A DNA stretch of 64,000 bases from Nocardia terrae (GCF_009760405.1 NZ_WRPP01000001.1:62001-126000); one strand, 5' to 3'. Counted from the first letter of the stretch, positions 20,274 to 29,517 are shown. Notes: generated by a model not told the origin, from the letters alone. Made by a program: numbers and translations.

Positions 20274-21275
20274 TCAGCCGATGAGGACGGAGTTCTTGTC
20301 GGCGCGGGCGGCCTCGCGGGCGAGGGAGCGATCGCGTTGTTCCTCGAAGCGGACCACGTCGGCGCGGAGCTTGTCGAGGAATTCACCGAGTTCGTTGCGG
20401 CGGCGGTCGCCGAAGGAGCCGAAGTCGGTGCGGTCGAAGATGTTCCACTTCTTGAGGTTGGGGAGCAGGACCTCCTCCAGGTGCTGGCGGAGGTCGTAGA
20501 TGCCGTGCTTGGCCATGAGCACGCCGTTGCGGCGGAAGTTGGGCATGCCCATGCCGGGCATCTGGAAGCTGGTGACGATATTGGTGATGGCGTCGATGGC
20601 CTGGTCGGGCGAGATGTCCAGAGCCGCACCGCAGACATTGCGGTAGAAGATCATATGCAGGTTCTCGTCGGCGGCGATGCGCTGCAGCATGCGGTCCGCT
20701 ATGGGGTCATTACAAACTTTGCCGGTATTGCGGTGTGAAACGCGAGTAGCCAATTCCTGAAAAGTCACATAAGCGACGGAATGCATGAATCCGGCATCGG
20801 CTCGGACATTGACTCGACCTTCGCCGTGCTTCTTGATCAGATGTGCGGGGTTGTACCCGTTGGTCATATGGACCATGCGCGCCTGCTCCAGCGCCACCGG
20901 ATCCACGCCCCGGGTCACCACCAGGTAGTCGCGGATGACGATGCCGTGGCGGTTCTCCTCGGCGGTCCAACGGCCCACCCACGTGCCCCAGGCCCCGTCC
21001 TGCGAGAAGTTCTCCGCGATTTCCCGGTGATAACTGGGCAGATTGTCCTCGGTGAGAAGGTTGGTGATCATGGCCGCCTTGGCGACTTCGCTGAGCTTGG
21101 ACTGTTCTGGATCCCAATCCACGCCGTCCATAGCTGCGAAGTTGCGACCCAGATCCCAAGGCACGTAGTCGTGCGGGTGCCAGTCCTTGGCCATCGCTAG
21201 ATGGCGATGCACATTCTGCTCGGCAATCGGCTCCAGCTCGATGAGCAGCTCCAACTGCGTGAGACTCCTGGCCAC
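20274..21275 (-). CDS. Acyl-ACP desaturase, DesA1/DesA2-like
   Basis: The 333-residue ferritin-like diiron enzyme has the two metal-binding motifs of soluble acyl-ACP desaturases: TAEENRHG (near residue 105) and AADENLHM (near residue 190), with HLAMAKDWHPHDYVPW at the N-terminus. Such enzymes introduce a double bond in an acyl chain carried by acyl carrier protein. In mycobacteria DesA1/DesA2 feed mycolic-acid synthesis. It is divergent from a KasA-like ketosynthase across about 300 bases. Together with the FadD32-like gene this suggests a meromycolate or envelope-lipid locus. Confidence 0.9.
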   Translation of the reverse strand: MARSLTQLELLIELEPIAEQNVHRHLAMAKDWHPHDYVPWDLGRNFAAMDGVDWDPEQSKLSEVAKAAMITNLLTEDNLPSYHREIAENFSQDGAWGTWVGRWTAEENRHGIVIRDYLVVTRGVDPVALEQARMVHMTNGYNPAHLIKKHGEGRVNVRADAGFMHSVAYVTFQELATRVSHRNTGKVCNDPIADRMLQRIAADENLHMIFYRNVCGAALDISPDQAIDAITNIVTSFQMPGMGMPNFRRNGVLMAKHGIYDLRQHLEEVLLPNLKKWNIFDRTDFGSFGDRRRNELGEFLDKLRADVVRFEEQRDRSLAREAARADKNSVLIG

Positions 21276-21407
21276 GATCGTGTGCCCTCCCTCGAAATGG
21301 CTCGACGCTGCGAGAATGATGGTGGAGAACAGAATGCTGGAGATCGGCGGACGGTGCCGCGGCGGAGGGGACCCGGGGATTGAAAAGGGATGCCCGCGTG
21401 TCGCTTA

Positions 21408-21437
21408 ATGAGACTGGTCGGCTCCGCCTCGGATAAT
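21408..21437 (+). promoter_or_regulatory. Putative promoter of the KasA-like gene
   Basis: ATGAGA (-35, 4/6) and GATAAT (-10, 5/6) are separated by 18 bases, giving a leader of about 135 bases to the ketosynthase start. It lies in the 302-base gap (21276-21577) between the divergent desaturase and ketosynthase genes. I see no ORF or other structured element in the rest of that gap. Confidence 0.45.
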
Positions 21438-21577
21438 CTAGCCCAGTTCGCCGATGATTGGCTTCATACCCCGCCGATGCGTTCCTGGCCGGGCCCGCTC
21501 GCTAGTTGCACACCAGTCCTTGACAGCCCACGCGGATCGAAAGCTGGTTCGCCGAAGCATTGCTACGGAGAGTGAAC

Positions 21578-22822
21578 ATGCAGACGCCCAACCGCCGGAA
21601 GTTCCCCAGTGTTGTCGTTACCTCCCTCGCGGCGACCACCTCTATCGCGGGAGACGTCGACTCGACGTGGAAGGGACTACTCAACGGGGAGAGCGGGATC
21701 GACGTCCTGGAGGACAGCTTCCTGGATGATTTCGGCCTCCCGGTCCGCATCGGCGGCCACCTCAAGGTGTGCCCGACCGATCTGCTGACCAAGCCCGAGG
21801 CTCGCCGCCTGTCCTACGTGGAGCAGATGGCGCTGGTGCTCGGCCGTGAGGTGTGGGCCAACGCCGGTAATCCCGAGGTGGACAAGGATCGTCTCGGGGT
21901 CTCCATCGGCACCGGCCTCGGCGGTGCGGAAGTGCTGATGTCCGCGCGCGACAAGCTCGTCAACGGTGGTTACCGCAAGGTGCCGCCGATGGCGGTCCAA
22001 GCCATCATGCCCAATGGCGCGGCCGCGTGCGTGAGTGTCGAACTGGGCGCGAGGGCCGGTGTGTCGACGCCTGTTTCGGCCTGTTCGTCCGGCGCCGAGG
22101 CCATCGCCAACGCCTGGCGGATGGTGGTCATGGGCGATGCCGACATGGTGGTGACCGGAGGTGTCGAAGGATCCATCCAGGCGCTGCCGATCGCGGGATT
22201 CTCCATGATGCGCGCCATGAGCACTCGCAACGACGATCCCAAGGGCGCGTCTCGCCCCTTCGACATGGACCGCGACGGTTTCGTGTTCGGCGAGGCCGGT
22301 GCGCTCATGACCATCGAGACCGAGGAGCACGCCAAGGCTCGCGGCGCGACCATCCACGCGCGCATCATGGGCGCGGGCATCACCTCCGACGGCTTCCACC
22401 TGGTGGCCCCGGATCCGGAGGGGACGGGCGCGGCGCGGGCGATGACACGCGCGATGGAGTACGCCGGGCTGTCCAAATCCGATGTGTCCCACATCAATGC
22501 GCACGCCACCGCCACGCCGATCGGCGACACCGCGGAGGCGAACGCCATCAAGCAAGCCGTCGGCAATCATGCCGCGGTGTACGCGCCGAAGTCCGCTCTC
22601 GGACATTCCATCGGCGCGGTCGGTGCGCTGGAGTCGATCCTGACCGTGCTCAGCGTGCGGGACGGAATCATCCCGCCCACACTGAATTTGGAGAATCAGG
22701 ACCCGGAGATCGACCTTGACGTGGTCAAAGGCCAAGCGCGCAGCGGCACGTTCGACTACGCCCTGAACGACTCCTTCGGCTTCGGCGGGCACAACGTGGC
22801 CATTGCTTTCGGTCGCTACTGA
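21578..22822 (+). CDS. kasA: KasA-like beta-ketoacyl-ACP synthase (KAS I/II)
   Basis: The 414-residue condensing enzyme is close to the length of mycobacterial KasA (416). The Cys-His-His triad is intact: [22 protein letters not shown] and [12 protein letters not shown], and the C-terminal [10 protein letters not shown] glycine loop is present. It elongates acyl-ACP with malonyl-ACP in FAS-II, the meromycolate pathway in these bacteria. ATG 21578 has GGAGAG 5 bases upstream; a TTG at 21560 is the alternative. In mycobacteria kasA sits in a fabD-acpM-kasA-kasB operon. Here it stands alone between desaturase and acyl-AMP ligase genes, so it may be an accessory paralogue. Confidence 0.85.
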   Translation: MQTPNRRKFPSVVVTSLAATTSIAGDVDSTWKGLLNGESGIDVLEDSFLDDFGLPVRIGGHLKVCPTDLLTKPEARRLSYVEQMALVLGREVWANAGNPEVDKDRLGVSIGTGLGGAEVLMSARDKLVNGGYRKVPPMAVQAIMPNGAAACVSVELGARAGVSTPVSACSSGAEAIANAWRMVVMGDADMVVTGGVEGSIQALPIAGFSMMRAMSTRNDDPKGASRPFDMDRDGFVFGEAGALMTIETEEHAKARGATIHARIMGAGITSDGFHLVAPDPEGTGAARAMTRAMEYAGLSKSDVSHINAHATATPIGDTAEANAIKQAVGNHAAVYAPKSALGHSIGAVGALESILTVLSVRDGIIPPTLNLENQDPEIDLDVVKGQARSGTFDYALNDSFGFGGHNVAIAFGRY

Positions 22823-22966
22823 GCTCAGCTTGGCCCGTACTCAGTGACGCGGGAATGCGGCACCTGCTAGAGTTCCCCAGCCCCCAGCTACATTCGGGCT
22901 TTCGGTGTCGATCTTTGTTCGGTGTCACTACACAGTTCTCGACTGTGAGTTGAAGAAGGATAGGGA

Positions 22967-24841
22967 ATGATCGGCGAGACCTTCGAAGACGTTCTGGACG
23001 AGCACGGCAACATCAAACTCCCCGAGAACCAGACCATGGTGGACCTGGTCGACAAGCACGCCGAGGTCAACGGGGACGAGCTCGCATACCGCTATATCGA
23101 CTATTCGCGCGAGCGCGACGGCGAGTACCACGACATCACGTGGAACCGCTTCGGCGTCCGGCTGCGCGCGGTGGCGGCCCGGCTGCAGCAGGTGACGCAG
23201 CCGGGCGACCGTGTCGCCATCCTGGCACCGCAGGGACTCGACTACATCGTGGCCATGTACGCCGCGGTGTACGCGGGCAATATCGCGGTGCCCCTGTTCG
23301 ATCCGGACGAACAGGGCCACACCGACCGGTTGCACGCGGTGCTCGAGGACTGCGGACCCGCGGCCATTCTGACCGTGGGCTCGGCCGCGGCCGGGGTGCG
23401 CGAGATCTTCAAACACCTGCCCGCGCCGCAGCGGCCGCGCATCATCGCGGTCGAGGCGATTCCGGACAATGTGGGTGAGAGCTGGGTCCGGCCCCGGATC
23501 GAGATGGACGATGTGGCCTACCTGCAGTACACGTCGGGGTCCACGCGGACGCCGGCGGGCGTGGAGATCACACACCGGGCGGTCGGTACCAACCTGCTGC
23601 AGATGATCGACGCCATCGGCATCACCGAGAAGGCCCGCGGCGTCACCTGGCTGCCGCTGTTCCACGACATGGGCCTGCTCACGGTCATCCTGCCGACCAT
23701 CGGCGGCAAGTACATCACCATCATGTCGCCCAGCTCCTTCGTGCGGCGGCCCTACCGCTGGATCAAGGAGCTCGCGGCCCAGGAGGACGGCGCGGAGATC
23801 TTCGCCGCCGCACCGAATTTCGCCTACGAGCACGCGGCCGCGCGCGGATTGCCCAAGCCCGGTGAGGAATTGGACCTGTCCAATGTCATCGGCCTGATCA
23901 ACGGCAGCGAGCCGGTGTCGGTGACCTCGATGAAGAAGTTCAACGACGCCTTCGCCCCCTACGGCCTGCCCAAGACCGCCATCAAGCCCTGCTACGGCAT
24001 GGCCGAGGCGACCCTGTTCGTCTCCGCCACCAAGCGCGAGGACGAGGCCCGCACCGTCTGGGTGGACCGCACCAAGCTCAATGCCGGACGCATGGTCGAA
24101 GTGGACGAGCACGCGGAAAACGCTGTGGCCCAAGTGTCCTGCGGTTACGTGGCGCTGTCGCAGTGGGCGGTCATCGTCGATCCGGAGACCGGCGCGGAGA
24201 AGCCCGAGGGCGAGGTGGGTGAAATCTGGTTGCACGGCGCGAACATCGGCCGCGGCTACTGGGGTCGCCCCGAGGAGACCGAGGCCACCTTCCACAACCG
24301 GCTCACCTCGCGGCAGGCCAACTCGCACGCCGAAGGCGCGGAGCCCGAGGCGAATTGGATGCGCACCGGCGATTTCGGCACGTACTACGACGGCGAACTG
24401 TTCATCACCGGCCGCGTCAAGGATCTGGTGATCGTGGACGGGCGCAACCACTACCCGCAGGATCTGGAGTACTCCGCCCAGGAGTCCAGCACCGCCCTGC
24501 GTCCGGGTTTCGTGGCCGCCTTCTCCGTCTCCGGCAACCAGCTGCCCGTCGAGACCGTCGATGTCGCCGATCGGGGCAGCGCGGCCGAGCAATTGGTCAT
24601 CGTGGCCGAACGCGGCACGGGCGCGGCCAAACTCGACCCGGAGCCGATCACCGAGACCGTGCGCGCGGCCATCGCCAAACGTCACGGTGTCACGGTCCGG
24701 GACCTGCTGCTGGTGCCCGCGGGTTCGATCCCCCGCACCTCCAGCGGCAAGATCGCACGCCGGGCCTGCAAGGCCGCCTACCTGGAGGGGACGCTGCGCG
24801 GCGGCCACCGCCAGCAGGCGTTCCCCGACGTGGCGGAATGA
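22967..24841 (+). CDS. FadD32-like fatty acyl-AMP ligase
   Basis: The 624-residue adenylating enzyme of the FAAL type activates a long fatty acid as acyl-adenylate for loading onto an acyl carrier or polyketide synthase. Motifs are YLQYTSGSTRTPAGVEITH, LPLFHDMGLL, NGSEPVSV, CYGMAEATLFVS, GRVKDLVIVDGRNHYPQDLE and the C-terminal IPRTSSGKIARRAC lysine. The ordering and wording of these blocks is closest to FadD32, the mycolate ligase. It is not next to pks13 and accD4 as fadD32 normally is, so it is probably a paralogue serving another lipid. ATG 22967 follows GGATAGGGA. A small 6-bp hairpin (22931-22947) lies in the leader. Confidence 0.88.
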   Translation: MIGETFEDVLDEHGNIKLPENQTMVDLVDKHAEVNGDELAYRYIDYSRERDGEYHDITWNRFGVRLRAVAARLQQVTQPGDRVAILAPQGLDYIVAMYAAVYAGNIAVPLFDPDEQGHTDRLHAVLEDCGPAAILTVGSAAAGVREIFKHLPAPQRPRIIAVEAIPDNVGESWVRPRIEMDDVAYLQYTSGSTRTPAGVEITHRAVGTNLLQMIDAIGITEKARGVTWLPLFHDMGLLTVILPTIGGKYITIMSPSSFVRRPYRWIKELAAQEDGAEIFAAAPNFAYEHAAARGLPKPGEELDLSNVIGLINGSEPVSVTSMKKFNDAFAPYGLPKTAIKPCYGMAEATLFVSATKREDEARTVWVDRTKLNAGRMVEVDEHAENAVAQVSCGYVALSQWAVIVDPETGAEKPEGEVGEIWLHGANIGRGYWGRPEETEATFHNRLTSRQANSHAEGAEPEANWMRTGDFGTYYDGELFITGRVKDLVIVDGRNHYPQDLEYSAQESSTALRPGFVAAFSVSGNQLPVETVDVADRGSAAEQLVIVAERGTGAAKLDPEPITETVRAAIAKRHGVTVRDLLLVPAGSIPRTSSGKIARRACKAAYLEGTLRGGHRQQAFPDVAE

Positions 24842-24846
24842 CATCT

Positions 24847-24886
24847 CGCCGCGTGGGCCCCGTCGAAAGGCGGGGCCCACGCGGCG
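24847..24886. terminator. 16-bp GC-rich hairpin
   Basis: The perfect stem CGCCGCGTGGGCCCCG with its complement at 24871-24886 encloses an 8-base loop. It fills the whole gap between the convergent acyl-AMP ligase and oxidoreductase genes and should terminate both. Confidence 0.8.
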
Positions 24887-25495
24887 TCAGGGGGCGATGA
24901 GCGGGATGGAGAGCCGGCGCAGCGCGCCCTGCGGCTCCATCACCACGCTGTCGCCGATATTGCCGATGATGATGGGCACGAAGCCGGTGGTCTTGATGAG
25001 CTCGGCGACCCGGCACAGCGCGGCGGGATGGTCGCCCGCGATGGGCGCGACGATGCGGCCCAGCGAGGTCAGCGGTCCGGAGCGGTACATGGGCGTGGTG
25101 AAGGCGTTGAAGGCCTTCACCAGCTGCGCCTTCGGCACCAGATCGGCCACGATCGCGCTGGTGGGGCGGCCGTCGGTGGTGAGCTGGGTGACGGTGCCGT
25201 CGGCCTCGCGGACATACGGGTTGGCGGGGTCGATCCAGATCTTGCCCTCGAGATCCGGCAATTCCTTTGCGAGGGTTTCCAAGTCGAGCCACTGCACCGC
25301 GCCGATGAGGATGGTCGACGAGCCCGCCACCAGGTCGACGTCACCGATGTAGGTGTGGCGCAGTCCGCGCTCGGAAATGGTGGCCGACAGTCCGTCGAGG
25401 TGACGGCTGGCGATGTGCACGGTGTGCCCGGCGCGGTCGAACAGTCCCGCCAGGCTCAAACCGAAATGACCTGCTCCGAAGATTCCCACGTCCAT
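24887..25495 (-). CDS. NADPH-dependent F420 reductase-like oxidoreductase
   Basis: The 202-residue protein has an N-terminal Rossmann motif (MDVGIFGAGHFGLSLAGLF) with the second strand HIASRHLD suited to NADP phosphate. It resembles the F420_oxidored/NADP family (EGKIWIDPANPY, AFNAFTTPMY, PIAGDHPAA). It may move hydride between NADPH and a flavin or deazaflavin, but the exact acceptor cannot be read. ATG 25495 has AGGAG 10 bases upstream; the GTG at 25504 sits too close to it. It lies 39 bases downstream of the FMN reductase gene, likely in one operon. Confidence 0.75.
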   Translation of the reverse strand: MDVGIFGAGHFGLSLAGLFDRAGHTVHIASRHLDGLSATISERGLRHTYIGDVDLVAGSSTILIGAVQWLDLETLAKELPDLEGKIWIDPANPYVREADGTVTQLTTDGRPTSAIVADLVPKAQLVKAFNAFTTPMYRSGPLTSLGRIVAPIAGDHPAALCRVAELIKTTGFVPIIIGNIGDSVVMEPQGALRRLSIPLIAP

Positions 25496-25534
25496 TGCCC
25501 GCACACTCCTGTGTCCGGAGGGGTGTTCCGACCT

Positions 25535-26110
25535 TCAGGATCGATTATCAAGGTTGATCGAGGTGAGGGCGGCGGCGGGGCGGGCGGCACGCGTGGCCAG
25601 GGCTCGGGCGGCGGCGTTCAGACCGGCTCGGGCGGTCGGCTCGGCGACCAGGCCGTCGGGTCCGATATCGCTCTGCAGCACGGTGATCCGGCCGCAGGCG
25701 GCCTCGACCAGCTCGGCTCCGGCGTAGCCGACCACCGTGCGCAGCGTGGCGACGGCGGCCTCGCCGCGACCCTCGTAGGCCACGTTCACGTACGCGACCG
25801 GTTTGTCGCTGAGATCGGCATTGCCGATCGTCCATTCGAGCAGGTTCTTGAGGCTGCCGGGGATCATGCCCGCGTACTCGGGGGTGCAGAACAGCACGGC
25901 GTCGACCGCCCCGATCTCCCGGTGCAGGGCCTGGACCTCCGCGGGTTCGGGATCCGTCCCGGGGATGAAGGGCGGCAGGCCGAGCAGGCCCGCGTAGTGC
26001 ACGGCCTCGAAATCGGACCCGGCGTCGGCGGCGATGGTGCGCAGCGCGGCGGAGTTCGTGGAGCCCTCACGGGTGCTGCCCGAGATCAACAGAATGCGGG
26101 GAATGGTCAC
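25535..26110 (-). CDS. NADPH-dependent FMN reductase family protein
   Basis: The 191-residue flavodoxin-fold enzyme has the FMN phosphate-binding loop LLISGSTREGSTNSAAL at the N-terminus and FCTPEYAGMIPGSLKNLLEW, the family's central signature. Homologues reduce FMN, quinones, azo dyes or chromate. The GTG start at 26110 is chosen because homology begins at TIPRILLISGS; no clear Shine-Dalgarno is seen, so translation may be leaderless or begin further upstream. It is first in a probable two-gene redox operon and divergent from the lipase. Confidence 0.82.
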   Translation of the reverse strand: MTIPRILLISGSTREGSTNSAALRTIAADAGSDFEAVHYAGLLGLPPFIPGTDPEPAEVQALHREIGAVDAVLFCTPEYAGMIPGSLKNLLEWTIGNADLSDKPVAYVNVAYEGRGEAAVATLRTVVGYAGAELVEAACGRITVLQSDIGPDGLVAEPTARAGLNAAARALATRAARPAAALTSINLDNRS

Positions 26111-26177
26111 GACTGCGCCAACATGGCTGGGGCCGGGAGTATTTCGCGGCACTGTGACCGTTGTCTCTGTAGTGCCG

Positions 26178-26231
26178 TCCCAATAAGTGGGAGTTGTTGT
26201 GACAAGAGGTGTCGCTATCTCCCATAGTGGG
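26178..26231. promoter_or_regulatory. Two CCCA/TGGG palindromes in a divergent promoter region
   Basis: TCCCA-N5-TGGGA lies at 26178-26192 and CCCA-N3-TGGG at 26221-26231, between the FMN reductase and lipase genes. The shared half-site suggests one dimeric regulator, but none is encoded next to it. The operator role is inferred from symmetry only. Confidence 0.35.
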
Positions 26232-26336
26232 TATGGTTTCGAACAGCCGGACTGTCCGGGACAGCTGACGCCCTCCCTGTCGATCCGGTTGCGCGACAAC
26301 TGCATAACGCGAGTTTTGCGAGAAGGGCAGGCAACG

Positions 26337-27491
26337 ATGACTGCGAACACCAACCGCTTCGACGAGGCGGCGGTCGGTGCCGGACATCCGGGAGCGTTCG
26401 GACCCGGCAGGCTGCTGGCCGCCGAACCGATGACCGCGCGGATGCTGCCCGGACTGCGACTGCCCGCGCGCGCCTGGCGCATCAGCTACACCACGACCAC
26501 CGGCAAGGGTGATCCGACGCAGGTCACCGGCACCGTCCTGGTGCCCCACGCCCCGTGGCGCGGACCCGGGTCCCGGCCCCTCGTCGGATACGCGGTCGGC
26601 ACCCAGGGCCTGGCCAATACCGTCGCCTCCGCCTCCTGGCAGCTGCGCTACGGAATCGAATACGAAGCGGTGTTCCTGCGCGCCGCGCTGCGCCGCGGGT
26701 GGGCGCTCGCCGTCACCGACTACCCGGGACTGGGCAGCCCCGGCCTGCACCCGTACGTCATGGGCAAGTCGCTGGGACCGGCGGTGCTCGACAGCATGCG
26801 GGCGGCTCTGCGCCTGCCCGAGGCCGGACTGGACGAGGACGGCCCGCTGGGCATCTACGGCTACTCCGAGGGCGGCAACGCCGCGGGCTGGGCACTGCAG
26901 TTGCAGCCCACCTACGCTCCGGACCTGCCGCTGATGGGCGGCGCGGTCGGCTCGGCTCCCGCCGATCTGCTGGACATGGTGAAGTTCCTCGACGACACCC
27001 CGTACGCGGTGTTGCTGTTCTACGGCGTGCTCGGCATCGAGGCCGCCTATCCGGAACTGAATGTGCTGCAGCACCTCAACGTGACCGGCCGTGCGCTGGC
27101 CGCGCTGGCTCGGCGCACCCACGCCGGACTCGCGGCCGTGGTCGGCATCGGCGCGGGCATGGTGGTGCCCACCAAGGTCTCGACCTACACCCATCGCCCG
27201 CCCTTCGAGGTGCCCGAGGTCAAGGCGCGACTGCTGGAGAACCGGCTGGGCGGAATCGCGCCCGCCGCACCGGTGTTGGTGGCCGGCGGCACCAGCGAGC
27301 AGATCATTCCGTATCCGCAGGCGGTGCGGTTGGCGGAGGACTGGAAGGCGCTGGGCGCGGACGTCACCATGCACACCATGCATGGGCGCGAACACGTCGG
27401 CGGCGCACTGGCTTTCGCCGGTCCCGGCATGCGGTTCCTGGCGGAGCGCTTCGCCGAGGCCGAGACGTTCCTGCTGCGGCGCGGGGCCTGA
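26337..27491 (+). CDS. LIP-family (secretory lipase-like) alpha/beta hydrolase
   Basis: The 384-residue protein resembles the LIP family (PF03583) of triacylglycerol lipases. The nucleophile elbow is IYGYSEGGNAAGWAL (Ser in G-Y-S-E-G), with VGYAVGTQGLANTV and TDYPGLGSPG upstream, and VLVAGGTSEQIIPYPQA and a late HGREHVGG supplying the Asp/His region. Family members are usually exported, but no signal peptide is visible: the N-terminus MTANTNRFDEAAVG is polar. ATG 26337 follows AGAAGGG by 9 bases. The enzyme may therefore act inside the cell or use another export route. It ends at a hairpin. Confidence 0.85.
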   Translation: MTANTNRFDEAAVGAGHPGAFGPGRLLAAEPMTARMLPGLRLPARAWRISYTTTTGKGDPTQVTGTVLVPHAPWRGPGSRPLVGYAVGTQGLANTVASASWQLRYGIEYEAVFLRAALRRGWALAVTDYPGLGSPGLHPYVMGKSLGPAVLDSMRAALRLPEAGLDEDGPLGIYGYSEGGNAAGWALQLQPTYAPDLPLMGGAVGSAPADLLDMVKFLDDTPYAVLLFYGVLGIEAAYPELNVLQHLNVTGRALAALARRTHAGLAAVVGIGAGMVVPTKVSTYTHRPPFEVPEVKARLLENRLGGIAPAAPVLVAGGTSEQIIPYPQAVRLAEDWKALGADVTMHTMHGREHVGGALAFAGPGMRFLAERFAEAETFLLRRGA

Positions 27492-27497
27492 TACGGC

Positions 27498-27533
27498 GCA
27501 GAGCCGGGAACCCACACGGGCTCCCGGCTCTGC
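27498..27533. terminator. Hairpin after the lipase gene
   Basis: The 12-bp stem GCAGAGCCGGGA / TCCCGGCTCTGC has a loop that can pair further (CCC/GGG). It separates the lipase from the convergent transporter remnant. Confidence 0.75.
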
Positions 27534-27541
27534 GATCCGGT

Positions 27542-28104
27542 CTAGTTGCCGACCCCCCAATGCAGGACTCGGGAGGTGAACAGCACCAGGCCGAGCGAGA
27601 CCACCGCGACGGTGACCAGCCCGACCACCGCCACCACCAACGGACGCCAGCCCATACGGGCCAGCTCGCGGATATTCGTGTTCAGCCCGACGCCCGCGAA
27701 GGTCAGCAGGAACGCCCAGCGCGACACCGCGCCCATGGCCGTGTCGGCGCTGGCGACCGTGCACTGGCTGAACAAGGCTCAGGTCGCGAACCTTAGGTGC
27801 CGATGCCGGGCTTGAAGATCGGGTGCAGGCCAACGATATTGGTGATCAGCAGGCCGATCAGGATGGCCCACAGCACGTATTCGATGTCGGGGACGGTCCA
27901 GTGTTCGTGCTTGGCGAGCTTGAGCCACCAGATCTCGGCGTACTTGCCGAGCACGCCGACCGCGATGAGCAGCGCGATGCCGGGGACGTAGCTCAGCAGG
28001 CGGGCGAGAGTCAGCGGGCCGCTCGGCTCGTCGAAAGCTGCTCCGTCGGAATCGGTTTCGGCGGCGGTCTGGGTCAGTTCGGGGGTCGCGGCGATATCAC
28101 TCAT
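27542..28104 (-). pseudogene. YeiH-type (UPF0324) putative sulfate exporter, internally deleted
   Basis: The first 103 codons (28104 down to 27793) encode a normal YeiH N-terminus: [37 protein letters not shown] and [13 protein letters not shown], then a stop. The last 77 codons (27775 down to 27542) are in another frame and encode the normal C-terminus: [18 protein letters not shown] and [19 protein letters not shown]. Family members have about 340-400 residues, so roughly 170-220 central residues are missing. Both frames still read as membrane protein, so the loss looks recent. The Ser/Asp-rich start [20 protein letters not shown] is in good context, 4 bases after the small gene upstream. 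Confidence 0.8.
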
Positions 28105-28108
28105 GACG

Positions 28109-28264
28109 TCACCACGGAATCTTCGGCAGGGCGTCGAAGACCGCGAGCGCGACCACGACGCCGGATACGATCACCGACCACCAGTCCGCGCCCAGACGCC
28201 CGAGGGCGTCCGGCCACGAGGGGCGGGCAGCGGATTTCTCCGGCGCGGGAATGGGACTTGTCAC
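28109..28264 (-). CDS. Small one-helix membrane protein upstream of the YeiH remnant
   Basis: Encodes 51 residues: a polar N-terminus ([20 protein letters not shown]) followed by one hydrophobic segment ([19 protein letters not shown]) and PKIPW at the end. GTG 28264 has GGAGG 5 bases upstream. Its stop is 4 bases before the YeiH start, so the two were translated together. It is probably a small partner of the transporter, now orphaned by the deletion. Function unknown. Confidence 0.65.
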   Translation of the reverse strand: MTSPIPAPEKSAARPSWPDALGRLGADWWSVIVSGVVVALAVFDALPKIPW

Positions 28265-28354
28265 CAGGGCCTCCAGGTAAAAACGCAGTACAGCAGGTGC
28301 ACTATGGCTCCACCGGAGGTTTTCGGACACTGTTGGAATCGGACTGATTCCAGC

Positions 28355-29407
28355 TCAGCGATGGGCCCGCCGGTAGGCCGCGGGCGTGGTACCGGTCCAG
28401 CGTTTGAAGGCGTGGATGAACGGGGTGGCCTCGGCGTATCCGAGCCGGATCGCGATGTCGTCCACCGAGAGCGGGGTGGCGGTCAGCATCTCCTCGGCCA
28501 GGGTGTGGCGGACCTCGTCGAGCAGGGCCCGGTAGGAGGTGCCGGCGGCCTCGAGATGGCGGCGCAGGGTGCGGGTGCTGACGTTCAGGTTGCGGGCCAC
28601 CGCGTCGAGGGCGGGTGGGGCGGTGAAACCCGTTGCGCCGGAACCGGGGAGCAGGCGGTCGCGGACCTCGGCGGCGATGCCGGTGCGGGCGCTGCGGCGG
28701 TGCAGCAGGTCGCGGCACTGTGCCACGCACACCGCCCAGGTGGGCTGGTTGGCCTGAGGGAGGGGGCGCGCCAGCAGGTCGGGGTCGATGCCGAAAACGG
28801 TGTGGGGGCGGTCGAATTGCGGTCGCACACCGAGCAGGGATTCCAGGTGTTGACCGATATCGGTTGCCGGGTAGCCGAATTCGGCGCGGGTGAAGTCGAC
28901 GCGCGCGCCCAGCAGATCGCTCATGACCCGGTGCATGGCCACGATGTCGCGTTCGACCAGGAACCGCTGCACGTCGTCGGGCACGGTGTCGTGGTGGATC
29001 CAGGTCACCACCTCGCGCGGGCGGGACTCCACGATCGGTGTGCAGAAGGCGAATCCGAGCCGGTAGTAGCGCAGGGCCAGGGAGATCGCTTCGCGCAGTG
29101 TGGGACTGGTAACGCAGGCGTAGCCGAAGATGCCGAAGGTGCTGATCCGGTAGCGGCGGCCCACCTCGACACCGAGGGCGGGCAGGTCGGGCAGCGCGCG
29201 AACCAGGTTGCGCACCACGGCCAGTTCGGTCTCGGCTGGAATCTGCGCTTCGGCGTCGGTGAGCTGCCGTTCGGTGAGTCCGGTCCCGGCGAGCATGCGC
29301 TCGGCCGCTATGCCGTGCTCGGCCGCGAACTCGGTCATGACCGCGACGCTGGCCGTGCCGCGCGGAAAGTTCCAGGTCCGGACGTCCGGTTCCTCGACCG
29401 TGCTCAT
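28355..29407 (-). CDS. AraC-family regulator (Arabinose_bd/OruR type)
   Basis: The 350-residue protein has an N-terminal Arabinose_bd-type domain of about 200 residues (TFGIFGYACVTSPTLREAISLALRYY-like helix region) and a C-terminal pair of helix-turn-helix motifs (DAVARNLNVSTRTLRRHLEA; VDDIAIRLGYAEATPFIHAF, KRWTGTTPAAYRR). Homologues commonly lie divergent from a flavin monooxygenase or a fatty-acid or sterol catabolic gene and activate it. Here the divergent gene is only a 41-codon monooxygenase stub, with choD behind it. The regulator itself looks intact. Confidence 0.9.
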   Translation of the reverse strand: MSTVEEPDVRTWNFPRGTASVAVMTEFAAEHGIAAERMLAGTGLTERQLTDAEAQIPAETELAVVRNLVRALPDLPALGVEVGRRYRISTFGIFGYACVTSPTLREAISLALRYYRLGFAFCTPIVESRPREVVTWIHHDTVPDDVQRFLVERDIVAMHRVMSDLLGARVDFTRAEFGYPATDIGQHLESLLGVRPQFDRPHTVFGIDPDLLARPLPQANQPTWAVCVAQCRDLLHRRSARTGIAAEVRDRLLPGSGATGFTAPPALDAVARNLNVSTRTLRRHLEAAGTSYRALLDEVRHTLAEEMLTATPLSVDDIAIRLGYAEATPFIHAFKRWTGTTPAAYRRAHR

Positions 29408-29517
29408 GCGGCCATTATGGCCGAAAGTATCGATTTAATGGCCGTCGCTCTTTCATGATCCGATAACCGCAGGTCGTAGCGTCGAATCCGATCACATCGC
29501 AGTGAGGAGAGGGACGC

